Source of the DNA: Cristatella mucedo
Lineage: Eukaryota > Bryozoa > Phylactolaemata > Cristatellidae
NCBI GenBank assembly: GCA_009760855.2
Contig: WPIO01000007.1
Span: 5,371,501 to 5,431,500 of the forward strand
Length of the DNA: 60,000 nucleotides
Direction of reading: 5' to 3'
Made by a program: the position numbers and the translations under genes. Below the pieces are notes generated by a model. It did not search any database. It saw nothing but the letters and a program-made list of their open reading frames with translations, and had not been told where the DNA came from. Each line of letters starts with the position of its first letter. Positions within the stretch are counted from its first letter, which is position 1. Positions 43,639 to 57,100 of this stretch are shown one piece after another.

Positions 43639-44450
43639 CGCAGGCGCGCGCGCGCCGTCGCAGGCTCGCAGGCACGTAGGAGGCGGGAGCGCGCGCGAGC
43701 GCCGGCGGCCGACTCGGCACTTTTCAGGGAGCGCTCGAGGCCGGCGCGGCCATCGACGTCGTCGGCATCGCCGTCCTCGTCGATCGGCTTTGGCGGCCCG
43801 CGAAGCTTCGCAGCGGCTCGGCGAGCGAGCGAGCGAGCGCATTCGCGCTCCACCCGCGCGGGTGCGCGCGGATCTGCTGCTCCGTTGAGCTACAGTCGAG
43901 GGAAACCGAAAAGCGAAAGCAGCGAGGCATCACAGGCTTCGCTCGCTGCTTTCGCTTCGCCCTTTTCTTTCTCGCTGCGCGACTGTCGCGTCCTCCGCGT
44001 CCTCGCGCACGCGACAGCCGAGATCGCGAGCGGGCGCGGGCGAACGCGTCGGGAGAACGCCTCGCCGCCGCCCCAGCTTTGCTGGGGGGCCCCCAAGAAA
44101 GCGCCTGGCGCCATTTTCCGGCTGTCGGTCAGGCTGTCCACGATTAGTCGAGGACCCGAAGGCCCGAGCGCCCGCCTTGAAGGCTCGTCGTCGGCTCGCG
44201 GGCTTTCCGTCGATGACTGGCGGCGCGCTGTGGCCGTGCCCGCGGCTCCGCTCGCCGAATATCGCCGCTCCGCGGCAGCGGCGAAGTTCGGCGAGCGCCA
44301 GAGCGTCAAGCGGACAAACGCGGTAGTCCGCTCTCGTCACGACGTCCGCATGCGGTGGTCTCCGGGCAGCGGTGGAGGGGGGGGGTGCGTGCGGTATCTC
44401 GAATCGTCTGCGCGCTTGCCGCGACCGCTCATTCATTGCCATGCTACGTC
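43635..44450. other. GC-rich island flank, no exon assigned
   Basis: Very CpG-rich with long frames on both strands (for example plus 43489-44514) that lack any recognisable motif. It is plausibly promoter and 5' UTR sequence. Confidence 0.35.
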
Positions 44451-44454
44451 CCGA

Positions 44455-44660
44455 AAAATAATAATGCGTCCTTATAGCGTCCTCACAGGAGACAAACTCT
44501 TTCTAGGCACTTGACATTTGCTGCAAAGGAAGCAAGATCGAGTGGTTAGTGGTAGAATGCTCAATGGCAACAAGCAAAACATGGCTAGAGGTGACATGCA
44601 CCTGGTCAGCATGCAAATATGGTTTGTGGCAGCATGCACGCTGTCAGTACGAAAAAGCAC
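44455..44660 (-). mobile_element. LINE family A 3' end, minus strand
   Basis: Tail scrap AATAATAATGC, hairpin (CTTTCTAGGCACTTGACATT) and the GGTGACATGCACCTGGTCAG-type 3' UTR match other family A copies. It is truncated at about 44660. Confidence 0.8.
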
Positions 44661-44874
44661 AGCCCACAGGTTCCGTCCTCCTCGAGACCCGCGTGCAGGC
44701 GGGCAGCTTTGTTTTAGGAAGGGTTTCGAAGTGAATGACCTACTCGATCGTGGACACTGTCGGGCAAATGTCCACTCTTCACATTATGAGTTACACATTT
44801 TTAATCCCTATCATCATGAAAGCTAGATAGTCAAGGTAGTGAAAAATATCGCACGCTTGATTCATGACTCGTTC

Positions 44875-44914
<40 letters not shown>

Positions 44915-44919
44915 ATATA

Positions 44920-44964
<45 letters not shown>

Positions 44965-44985
44965 ATATATATATGTATATATAAA
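44875..44985. repeat. Compound (TA)n/(TG)n microsatellite
   Basis: Two similar blocks in a row, each running TA repeats, TG repeats, TA repeats, GTATAT. This indicates duplication of a compound unit. Confidence 0.9.
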
Positions 44986-45276
44986 TTTTAACAGAGATCT
45001 GTACCAAATCCTTAAAAGACTGCGGTCCTCACTATTTTTAGTTACATTCTCTTAGTTTCTCTGCAATTCGTTTTTACTCCTAATCACTTTCCGCGCAGCT
45101 CAAAACAACGCAGGCACGCCTGTATGCGCCGAAGCCTCCTGGATGGCACAAGCAGGTTCCCTACGCGGCCAGAGCGCTCTCATTCTGAATTAATTAGCGA
45201 AAACGACTCGAGTAGAGAGCGTTTAGCGAGCTCCCACCAGAGGCGAGAGGAGAAATAAAGATACACCATACTAGTG

Positions 45277-45288
45277 GCCGCCATTTTG
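45277..45288 (-). promoter_or_regulatory. YY1-like motif overlapping a minus-strand ATG
   Basis: GCCGCCATTTTG on the plus strand (CAAAATGGCGGC on the minus) matches the YY1 consensus. This motif often overlaps the start codon of housekeeping genes. The minus-strand frame from this ATG runs only about 34 codons, and no exon was confirmed. Confidence 0.25.
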
Positions 45289-45638
45289 CGCCTGGGGGAG
45301 CTACTCATCGCTATGAAAGGAAATCCCAATTTATTTTACAGTGGTCAGTCGGAGGTTTAAGTCAGGCTACATAATCCCGTGGACGTAGCATTGAGACCGA
45401 AATAAAACCTAGTTATGCATGCCTGCCTTCACAGTCTTTTGAGCTACAGGGCTCTTTTAACCTCGGTAGAAGAGAGCTCATCATTCGACGCTAATAGATG
45501 TTGGATTAGCTACCCCGACTAACACTTAAGTGAATATCTATAAATGCTGATGTGGAACCTCCTTTCGCCACGCTGCCCGTAGCAAAAATAACGACATTCT
45601 TATTATTTCCTGGGTGCATGTGCATCTTAGAACATGTT

Positions 45639-45743
<105 letters not shown>

Positions 45744-45745
45744 AG

Positions 45746-45830
45746 TCATATATAAATCTCAAAACGTGTTTTCAATACATACATACACATATATATATTT
45801 ATATTGAAAACATGTTTTGAGATATATTTA
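45746..45830. repeat. Imperfect inverted repeat of about 27 bp
   Basis: ATCTCAAAACGTGTTTTCAA (from about 45755) pairs with TTGAAAACATGTTTTGAGAT (ending about 45824), with one mismatch in 20. The spacer is about 30 bp of CATA-type repeats. Confidence 0.85.
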
Positions 45831-46255
45831 TGATTTTGGGTTTATAACTTACGGTTCAGGATTTAGGGTGTGGGATTTATGATTTAGTATCAAGGATTTG
45901 CATTATTTTTAAGGATCATTACTTAGGAATTTATTGTTTAGGGTTGAGAGTTCACAGTTTACAGCCCTTGGCTACTATTTACAGCTTTCTGTTATGAGCA
46001 CAGTGCCCGTAGTAGAAAGTTTGCCCTTCTATGCTAAGCGATGCCGTATTAACCGTATTCATAGTTGGTTTTTAGGAGACCAGGTTGATATGATTTCAAA
46101 GGCTGCTGTGTACCAGGTTCCCAATGGAGGGAACTGCGCATAAGTAGGACTTCTTATTGCTTACGTCCAGAATGACGCTATACGCCGGTACCCATAAGTA
46201 GCTCGCTGGAGCGTCCCTGGTGCTTCACGAGCGAGCGCGAGAGGCAGGGAGGGAG

Positions 46256-47600
<1,345 letters not shown>

Positions 47601-47648
47601 CAGCCAGTGAAGTTTTGTCTGCCTTACATTTAGTTAGTTAGACAGTCT

Positions 47649-48425
47649 GTGCTGAATGTTGGGCAGAATCCAAAAAGTCTCCTGGCTGAGCACACACACA
47701 CTGGCAAACTTTCGAAGCGCAGTGAGCAAATACATAACTGCATTTCAAAGCAGCAAGTCCAATTCATTTTTACGACATGCCGATTCAGCCGCAACATGGC
47801 CGTCGTCGCACAAAGTTGGTTGACATGCAATTGCACGAAGATCACTGCACCTCATTTGCTAAAATGAAATCTCAATCTCATGAACCCAGGGGATGCTGTG
47901 CATTCATTGCGACGCCAAGACGAAGGAACTCGTCCAATACCAAAAAGACGTTAAGAGGAGTAGTAGAAACGTGGAAATCAGGAAATGAACTGTGCAGTCT
48001 TCTCAGTCATCATAAATAAAGGGTTAGCACATGACACAAATCATTTTCGTGCAATAAACATTGCCAAAACAGGTGTCCTCATTGGGCAGGTAGCGAGGGG
48101 TTTCAGATATCACGTAACCCGCAGTGAAGAAGCCATCAGCTGCACGATCGCTGAATGTTGAAGTAACTCGTCCAGCTTCACAGCAGCAATCAGAGGCTCC
48201 AAAGAGGCTACAGCCGGCGCACAAAAAACGACCGTTCCGTTCTTTGCATCTTTTACATCGTTTGCATCAGCTAAGGCTGAGGTACCAAGCAATCGAAAGT
48301 CACTCGCAGTCATTTCCACGCACTCACATAAATTCACAAACTCGGGGTTCCCAAGCCCTATAGTGGGTTTCCCGATTTAACAATCCCCAAGCTTCAACCT
48401 TGGCCCGTAACCTGTAATAGTACAT
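47649..48425 (-). pseudogene. Decayed protein-like frames, part 1 (left of an inserted LINE)
   Basis: Minus-strand pieces read in order from the LINE junction: RLRAKVEAWGLLNRETHYRA near 48330-48405, SALADANDVKDAKNGTVVFC and PLIAAVKLDELLQHS in 48110-48337, then GYVISETPRYLPNEDTCFGN in another frame (48024-48224). A plus-strand frame at 47777-48019 is also open. No family was recognised. The frame changes suggest a dead copy of an unknown coding element or gene, split by the LINE at 48430-49253. Confidence 0.35.
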
Positions 48426-48429
48426 TTTC

Positions 48430-49253
48430 ACCTTATAATAATAATAATAATATTGCACTTGATAAAGCGCCCTCAGAGAACTTAATCTCTTTCTAGGCGC
48501 TTTACATTTGCTGCAAAGTGATACGCAATAGAATAGTAAGTAAAATCATGCTTGAAAAACAAACAAAATGAATAACATGGTTAGGGTTACATGCACTGGG
48601 TCAGCATGCAAATGTGGTTAGTGGCAGCATGAACAGTGTCAGCACGCATAAGCACATCGAGGACGAATCACAAGGACCCACTAAATGCTGTCCTAAATAG
48701 GTATGTTTTTAAGTTTCTTTTAAATGTGGTCAGGTCAGGGGATGTTCTGATGCAGGTCGGGAGGGAGTTCCAGGCTGTGGGAGCATACGAGCTAAATGCA
48801 CGGTCTCCAAAGGATTTAAGGTTTGTACGAGGTATTTCTAGACTGTTGGATTCCGAAAAGCGAGTGGTACGATGCTTTGCCTGATGGGGTAGTATATCTG
48901 AAAGATAGGCTGGAGCCATAGAATGAAGAGACCTAAAAGTGAGCGACAAAACCTTGAAGTCAATACGTTGCTTGACTGGTAACCAGTGCAGGTCGGCGAG
49001 AAGTGGAGTAATGTGGCAACAGTGACGCTCACGACAGACAAGCCTAGCTGCAGAGTTTTGCACCAGCTGCAATCGCCTGATCGCACATGCTGGTAGGCCA
49101 GTAAGCAGTGAGTTGCAGAAGTCGAGACGAGATGTCACGAATGCATGGACCAACTTGGACGTGGTATCCTTATCTAAACAAGCCCTAATTTTAGCAATGT
49201 TATGAAGCTGAAAATAGGCTGATTTGACTGTGGAGCTGATGTGGTCGTCTAAC
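48430..49253 (-). mobile_element. LINE family A 3' half, minus strand, longest intact C-terminal frame
   Basis: The C-terminal coding region is open without a stop from the junction to the family's normal end (RTAFSGSL): [97 protein letters not shown]. The 3' UTR, hairpin (about 48465-48500) and TAATAATAATAAT tail follow. It is probably the youngest family A copy here. The frame fuses by chance with upstream sequence at 49254-49441. Confidence 0.9.
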
Positions 49254-50180
49254 GAATGCCAATTGGCATCTTCTACGTTAAAGTTAGTAAGGTCAATCCT
49301 GCACCAGTCATCAGCTAACTTTAGTTCCCGCTTCATACTAATCCCAGCATTACTTGACAAAAACTGCAGGCTAACGGTAAAGTTTAGTTCCGATTTCTTA
49401 GCCGCTAACCATTCTTGCACATATCGTGCACTTACACACACATTGAGTAACGACTCTCACAAAATCCAAAATTTAATCAGACGATCAGTAGCTGTGAGCA
49501 TTATTCCTTGGGGTATTAGGATAAGCACTTTCCCACAATTCCCCACGACGACGCGTAGAACGTCAAGATAGACAAGTGGTCCTCCTCGGCAGCGTAAAGC
49601 ATCGGTATGCGAGGCATGACCACATCGCTGCAGAAATAATGGTCCTCGTCGGGCGCGCTGATGGAGTTAGCAACCGGCAAGCTACTTGAGGTGCAGACGT
49701 CATCCGTAGTAGGCTCGCGGTGAGAGATAATAGATTCATTGATCCAACGTCAGAGAAGCAGCACATAACCTGAACAGTTCACACGGGCGTCTCGAAGCAA
49801 TTTGCAGCAGCCACAATGTTGGCTTCCAGATTTCAACGCCACGCGGAGCTTCGTCTAAGGCTGGCACCAAGGCTACACTAGTCACCCTGTCACCCTTGAC
49901 ATCTTCTAGATTAATAGCAGTAAGTTCAAGCCTGCGGCCGTCATTAGCGTACACAATTTCCAGCCGCCTGCCAGTCTCAGCAGTACTCTCAGCAGACTGC
50001 TGGCTAGCTGCGACATTTACGGTAGTTATTTTTTATTTGTGCTTCAGACGTCGGCGTACATCTTCCTTCAGAGTATCCACAAGCTCCACAGTAGTACGTC
50101 TACATGCTGCTCTATGCTGCCTTTTGCCAAAGGTCCGAACAAAGGTCTTGCTCAATTTATTTAGTTTAGGCTAAGGACGC
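49254..50180 (-). pseudogene. Decayed protein-like frames, part 2 (right of the inserted LINE)
   Basis: On the minus strand, in order: KTFVRTFGKRQHRAACRRTT with TVELVDTLKEDVRRRLKHK then a stop (about 50030-50165); RRLEIVYANDGRRLELTAIN with NLEDVKGDRVTSVALVPALD and EIWKPTLW (about 49800-50000); ISAPDEDHYFCSDVVMPRIP in a shifted frame (49520-49750); then YVQEWLAAKKSELNFTVSLQ and DDWCRIDLTNFNVEDANWH (49254-49441). Composition is protein-like and not repetitive, but frames and stops break it. No family was recognised. Confidence 0.4.
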
Positions 50181-50364
50181 AGTCAAAAATCACAAAAAAT
50201 CAGCAGCGTAGTTTTCTGAATCCGCAAGTTCAGAGTAGTAGTAAGATATTTCATCGTTCAAAAACCCAGTATCGCGTTCAGCTCATAACTTAAACAAGCC
50301 AATATAGAGCCCCGTCTTTTAGGCTCACCATTCACCATTAGAGTCACAAGCAATTAGACTACTA

Positions 50365-50619
50365 CTAAGTGTCCTTAGCAATAATCACACATTTCTGACA
50401 CCAACATGTTACCAACGTGGTGAACTCTTCTGTACCGCGTCCGGAGAGAACTAGGCTGCAAGCACAGAGCTCGTAACCGTGGTAGCTCAGCCGACGCGCG
50501 ACGAATAGCGGTGACGACGCTTGTATCTTGTATCGTGGCCATCGACTTGTGGGTGCAGCATCAATGCACGCAGGGGTGCCGACATTAGCAGGAATACGCC
50601 TGGGACGAAGAGCGCTCAC
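50365..50619 (-). other. Unrecognised 84-codon open frame
   Basis: It starts with an ATG (MSALRPRRIPANVGTPACID) and is Arg- and Cys-containing. It could be the first part of the decayed unit to its left or chance. No motif was recognised. Confidence 0.2.
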
Positions 50620-51029
50620 CCCTTAACATAAAAAGTCCGTATCCATAACGTAGAAAAGTCTATTTGACGGCAGTGGATTACATGCAGAGAGCATTTTCTG
50701 CAGAGAGCATTTTCATGCTTTCAGATCTACGATACGTCTTCGGCAGCCGTAGGTGTATGCATTTCTGATTCATGCCAGAGATGGGCTAGAGCGTTGCACT
50801 TTATGGAACTGGATGTCGCAGCCGCACATCTGCATCGTCAGTCGGGGGGGGACCTAAATCTATGTGGGGATAACTCCACACACTACCACGTGACAGTACC
50901 ACATAGACGCATCCTGCCCCCAGCGTCACGGGACAAGCGGGTGCCTCGTACAAGAACTGAGAGATTGTATAAATAATTTATGAATAAATAGATATACTCA
51001 AGAATCTCTACTCTTTTGCATCTATAATT

Positions 51030-51135
51030 CTTAAATCTGATGTTACCCCACAATTCCCACGGCCCCTCCGCCGCCTTCCTCCCATCCGGTGCTGGCCAGC
51101 CTCTGTTGAGACCCGGCGTTGCCATCTTCATCATC
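51030..51135 (+). promoter_or_regulatory. Probable 5' UTR and core promoter of the ATP synthase gamma gene
   Basis: A C-rich stretch (ACGGCCCCTCCGCCGCCTTC) and CATCATCATC run directly into the ATG at 51136, typical of housekeeping-gene starts. No TATA box is seen. Confidence 0.3.
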
Positions 51136-54100
51136 ATGCTGAGACAAGTGTTGCCAGCATTTGCCCCCATTGGGTAAGTCACATCAGTGCATTTGGAAAT
51201 ATTGATTATACGTTTGTTCGTTATATATTAGATCGTTAAAACCCACCATTCCGATATTCTTGCCGTGCTATTGTTAGCCGGAGAGAACCTGCTTCGATTC
51301 GTCAGGGACTGGGTAGCTAAGCTAGGCGGCTCTTATGCTATCAGTTCGCTGCGGGTCGCTCTTTTTGTTATCCAATGTGACTTGCGATTATCATTGGCTT
51401 ATTGTGCCTGCTCTCGAGCGAATGGGTAGGGATGATGCTTGCTACGCTCCGGCTTTTCTGCTCGCCGCTAGTAGTAATTTCGAACGCGTATTCGCAAATT
51501 TAGTGATCGCCAGTGGCGATTTTTTGTAATAAAACTGCTAGAAGTTGAATGCAGATTTCGCGGTACCAGTTTCGGCATTTTCCGTGAGTCTAGCGCGATA
51601 TGCCGATGCCCGGAGGCATATGAAATACTGACGTACGACTGCCGGCTGTCTGATGCGCGCGTACGATCTAGTGCCCGGCTCTGCACAAATGCTCGCAGCT
51701 AGTGTGATAGAACATTCTCCGTCTCTATACGCCTTATGTGTGGCTTTATTCAGCAGTCCCCGTAGTCTCGTCAGTGTAAAGCAACCGAACTACCGTGGTC
51801 CCGAAAAGTTGGCTGGCTCTAGATTTGGTAAGACCCAGGTTTTAGCGAGAACCGTTGTCATGGCTGGAGTCCAGCCGTCAAAATTATGCTCATATTCAAG
51901 TGGATAGGCAGGCTGAGCTGCATTCAAGTGCATAGACGTCTGCTGGCTGTTTTGCTGAAAAAGTAACAGGCCAAATTAGTTCAAGCGTTTGTGACATCGT
52001 GCCTAGACTCCCGAAATTCTCACTATTTAAGACGGTAGCCCGTGCCCGTAATTATGTGCAACTAGTTCACAACTCAGTAGTTCACTTTGTTGTCAATGGT
52101 GCTGCTGCCACGTCACACCACTATCGTTTGAGCTTCACAAACTCCCTATCAAACATTAAATCGACTTCATCTCTATGGCTTACATATCGCTTCTGTCACT
52201 TGCACCAGTCTACCTATCCGACTTCTTTGCACCTTTAGTGTGCTCTCGTAACACCCGCTACACGATTTTCAGTCGTCTTGCTGCCCTTTGCACTAAATTG
52301 AGATCTTTTGGCGATTGGGCCTTCAGTTCATAATCACCGAAAGTCTGGAACTTGCTTCCGGCTTCGATCACTACCTGCAATGACTTTGTGTCATTTACGT
52401 CTCTGCTGAAGATGCACATGGTCAGCTTTCCCTTTCTGAAAGAACTAAATCTTTTTCTAGGCACAAATGCTAGAAAGCACTCATGTCACTCGGTTAGTTG
52501 TATCATGCAGTGTTAGCGCACACGAACACACCGAGTACTTTTTGCACGGATGGAGCAAACACTGAGTGACATGGGTTCTGCCGCATTGGCTGTGCACTGC
52601 TGCATGACCATGTAGGGCAGACTCCTTAGAAAGTAAGCAACCTGCTGGCTGGACCGTTGCTCGAATCCTTCTCTGCCACCATAGAATATTGAACCCGGTA
52701 TCATTTTGGTGCTGAGTGTGGAGATTTGTGCCTCTAATCCCGCATTGGTCCATTCCTTTTTACAGATCCAGTGGACATTGCGCTGTTGTTGGACATTGTG
52801 ACAGTTGGGCATTATATAGTGCACAGCGATGCTAGATTGCTGGGCAGTTAAAAACTCGAGTGTTAAGGCACCTGTCCTCTTGAAACATGCTACTCTTGCC
52901 CGGCGTGCATGTTCGTGCTGGTGGCTCGTGGGTTCACCCGGCACATCTGAAGCCTTCAAGGTTTTAACAAGTCCACCAGAATGAGGCTACTAGTGGGAAC
53001 GAGCTGGCTAGCACTTCTTCACACCGGATGGTCTAGCTAGAGCCGATTCAGTTGTTTCGGTGCATGCTTCAAATTAGACCGCACTCGTGTAGCGTGCATA
53101 ATAAACTGCCGCCGATTGCTGTTTGTTTACCGTTACGCACGTGAGCCTCTCACGAGTACCTTGCTATGAAATGGCTTGCTAAATGCCCCTTGCCCTCAGC
53201 ACCAGTGTCGACGCGTCTAATGTGCTCAAGACACTCGGACGCAGTGCCGCACACAGGCTCCCTTGCTGTTCTAACTGGCCTGTAGACAAGTGGACCTGTG
53301 CAACACCGAAAGCAAGGCCACTGCAGTCAAGCTGGTCCATATTTTTGTGACATCCCATCTCGACTTCTGTGTCTCACTAGTCACAGGTCTTCCGGTCTTT
53401 GCAATGATGCTCTTACAATTGGTGCTAAACTCTGCAGCCAGGCTTGTCTGTTGTTAGCATAGCAGTCCCCTCAGTGCTCCACTTCTAGCCGACCTGCACT
53501 GGCTCCCCATCAAGCAGCGTATCGACTTCAAGCTTTTATCACTCACCATTAAGTCGCTTCCCTCTCTTTCTCCAGAATACTTATCCGAAATACTTCCCAA
53601 TCAGTCCAGGCGTTGTACCTGCCACACTTCAGACTCAAGTCGGTTATTTTTCCATCTTATCAGCCCCAAAACCTGTGGAGACTGTGCCTTTCGTTCGTAT
53701 GCTTCCAAAGCCTGGAACTCGATCGCGACTGACGTCACGACATTCCCTGACACGGCATTTGAAGAGAAGCTGTAAACCTGTATGTTGCTTACAGCATTCA
53801 CTGGGTCCGTGTAAATTGTACTTTGTTCTTATGCATGCTGACACTGCATGTACTCACTGGCGAGTGCATGTAATCACTAGCGAATTGACATGCTTCTTTG
53901 ATGCATATGGAAAGTGCATAGAAAGAGGTTTAGTTCTTTTAAAATAATGTCTTAGCAACAATACATGTCGTTATTATTATTAGTGTGCATAGCAATTAAT
54001 TCAAGCCTGTCGTCTCATTAGTTGCCTGACGGTCCCCCCCCCCCGAAGCCCTCCTACCCGCTGCCTCCTCCTCCTCCCTGCTGTTCGTGCTACCGCTTGG

Positions 54101-57100
54101 TGTCGCACCGGTGCAGCCACTCGTTGGACGCTCTTGGTGGGGTTATTGTAGCAGCACACCATATTGCTCTCTGGATTGCAAGGAGCAGCGCTTCCTGCTT
54201 TCTAGCTTGTGGTGCGACGCTGCTGGCAGTGCTGTACAGCCTCACTGTTGATATTGTAGGGTGCAAGTAAGGGGCATGGCCACCTTGAAGGACAGTAAGT
54301 GTTCTAGGCTTGCCAGCGTGCATTGCGTACGGCTCGGCTTTGCTTCGCACCGTGTGTGTCGCTCAGCACCTTTAACCAATTCGAGTCGTTTGACCATGAC
54401 CCCGGTGTCGTTGCATGCTGTTTCATGCTTGACAATTCTTGTTGAGAAACTATGCTGCTTGCCGCTGCCGAAATTAATCGTCGACCGTAAATCACGCCTG
54501 ATTAGTAATTCGGCAAATGCTGAAAGAGACGAAGCTTACTAGATGAAAGAGTGATATCGATTTTGGTACGGGCCTTCAATTTCTGGCTTCCTGTTATTTG
54601 TACTATTGGCCGGACCCTCCCCCCCCCCGAGGCATGTTGCACTGCCACAGCTCATTGCAGACCTACTGGTTTCGTCACCGACTTCCTCCCCTTTTTTCCT
54701 GCCGACTGGAGCGTTTAAGTAGCTGTGTTTACTAAAGCCTGGGTGACCGTTGGCATGTGTGTCTCCTACCAGTGCTTCCTCCCCCCACCTCACTAGTTCT
54801 GGCATGCTTCAATGTGCAGTGAATGATGGACGTCACGAGTTGACTCGTGCCTTTTAGCAAGAGCTCTTGCCTGAGCACAGACGGAGCTTCAAGTTAAGCG
54901 TGCTGGGGAGTGGAGAAGCGCTCAAGCGCTGCTGCACTGCTCCTGCGGCAGCAAACAAGCTTTGTGCTGGCTGGCTGGTGTGGCAGCTGACACTAGTGCG
55001 GCCCCCGGTTGAGGTTTCGAAGCTGAGGTTCTGCTGCTCTGACGCGAGTCAGCATAGCAAGATGATGTCCTCGGGGGGGGGGGGAGCCTCGAGGCTTGGC
55101 CAAGCAGGCGTGCCTTCTTGGTGGCCGTCACCACTTGTGTCGTCGCGATGAGGAGCGACCAGTAGTGCTTAGATGGTGGTGCGTGCGCCGGCACTGCCGC
55201 CCGGCCTCGCCCACACGACCGTGTTCCTCGTCGTTCTTTGGGCCTGCTGCTAGCGTCAAGTTGAGTGCTGAATTTGTTTTCCAGTCAAGATGCGTCTCAA
55301 GTCGGTGAAAAATATACAGAAGATCACCAAGTCAATGAAAATGGTGTCAGCTGCAAAGTTTGGCAAAGCTGAGAAGGAGCTGAAACCGGCCCGAGCCTAC
55401 GGCAAAGGAGCCGACGGTAGGCAGCAGCAGATGCATCAATTGCGCAGCCGCTTCGGATGCATCCGTTGTGCAGCCACTGCGGTGCGCCGAGCTGGCTCCA
55501 TTTCCTTGATTCCAGTGCACTAATCTGCTTTTTCGTAGCTTTCTTCAAAAAGGCCGAGGTGGCGCAAGATGCTGCCAAACCTAACCATCTGATCGTAGCC
55601 ATGACTTCTGACCGAGGCCTGTGTGGGGCCGTGCATTCCACCATCATAAAACAGGTGAAGTCGGTCATGGCTCAGACCCCTGCCGGACGCAATGTCAAGA
55701 TAGTATGTGTCGGCGACAAATCTAAAGCAGTTCTGGGAAAGTGAGTGCCATCCGCTGCTGGACTTGTTGTCGCTTGCTGCCACGTTTCTTAGTTCAGAGC
55801 TGTTCATAGCTGATCGTCTTGCTCTCTTCTTGCAGACTGTATCCTTCCAACGTACTCTTCAGTGTGAACGAAATAGGCAGAATGCCGCCGGTGTTTGCCG
55901 ATGCGTCCAAAATTGCGCAGGCAATTCTGAACAGTGGATATACTTACGACTACGGAGAGCTGTTTTACAACACTTTTAGGTAGGCAGCAGGGCATCCTTC
56001 GACGGATCTGTTTGATGTAATGCAGTCAATCACTCACCTACACTCAAACGCAAAAGTATTTACTTCGGCCAAAGGAAATCTCCCTCGTGCTGCAGCATTA
56101 TATATATAAATATATATAATTCGTATATATATATAATATAATTCATTTATATAGCGCCCCAAGAGAACTTAATCTCTATTCAGGCGCTTCACATATGCCT
56201 CGAACCCACGACCTCAGCCAGACCTTGGTTGGGGCGAGCACCTTAACCGCTGGACCAAACCAGCTCGGCGTATCTCAGGGCTCCGTGCGTGGCAGTGTTC
56301 TCCTCACTGTTTATACTCTTCCTCTTCAATGGAAACATGAGAATTAGCAAAACGATGCACATACAAGTATGCTAATTATAGGGGTAGACATTTATCATCG
56401 CTCCCCGGTCAGGCACTTCTATTTCACACAAGCGCCTGACGTCAGTTCTAAAAGTAAACACGGGCCTCAGCTTGAGCTGCAACCAGCAGTAATTAAGTGG
56501 AGCAAAACATGCGACAATTCATTTAGGCCAGATCTAACAATAAATTGCTAGGGGACATTAGGCCGGACATTAGTACTGCTAGACCCCTAAAGGCCAAAGT
56601 TTGCCGACCTCTGGTAAAAAGCTATCCGTAAACTATGGCCTGTGGGACTTATGTTTATTCCAGCTCCCAAAATGTGTCCGTTTTTAATATGCCATCGATG
56701 ATTAGGCGAAACTCGTGCACCCGTGGTGTGCACAGAGACTTGCTCCAATTTGCAGAAACGACATGCTCTCGCCGAGGTCACTGTCGGCTCTTGCATTCGG
56801 TTTAGCCTTGTGTCATTTAGGTACAAAGTCGACTTGCTGACATCGTTTTTCTGTCGGCAATCAGTTGTAGGGTGCTTTAGCTGCGTGCTGCCTGCCGGGC
56901 ACCTGCTCGAAGTAATCGCGATCGTTCACCTGGCTGCTACTTTTTTTTTATACAGACTAGATTTGTTAATGGAAATTTGAGAAAACCCTTCCTACATCCC
57001 TCACCCCACTATTTCTAAGAGTGCCAGGCAGATAATAATAATAAGAATTATGCGACATTTGTGTAGCATCATAGGAGAATTAAAAGGCTGTCGACGTACT

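Noticed and set aside
43489-44514. 341-codon plus-strand frame with an Arg-Glu run
   Set aside because: It is opened by the GA microsatellite and CpG-rich flank. The rest has no motif and similar frames exist on the other strand.
49254-49441. A 257-codon fusion of unknown N-terminus and LINE C-terminus as a chimeric gene
   Set aside because: The frame continues through the LINE junction probably by chance, and the upstream segments are already broken by stops and frame changes.
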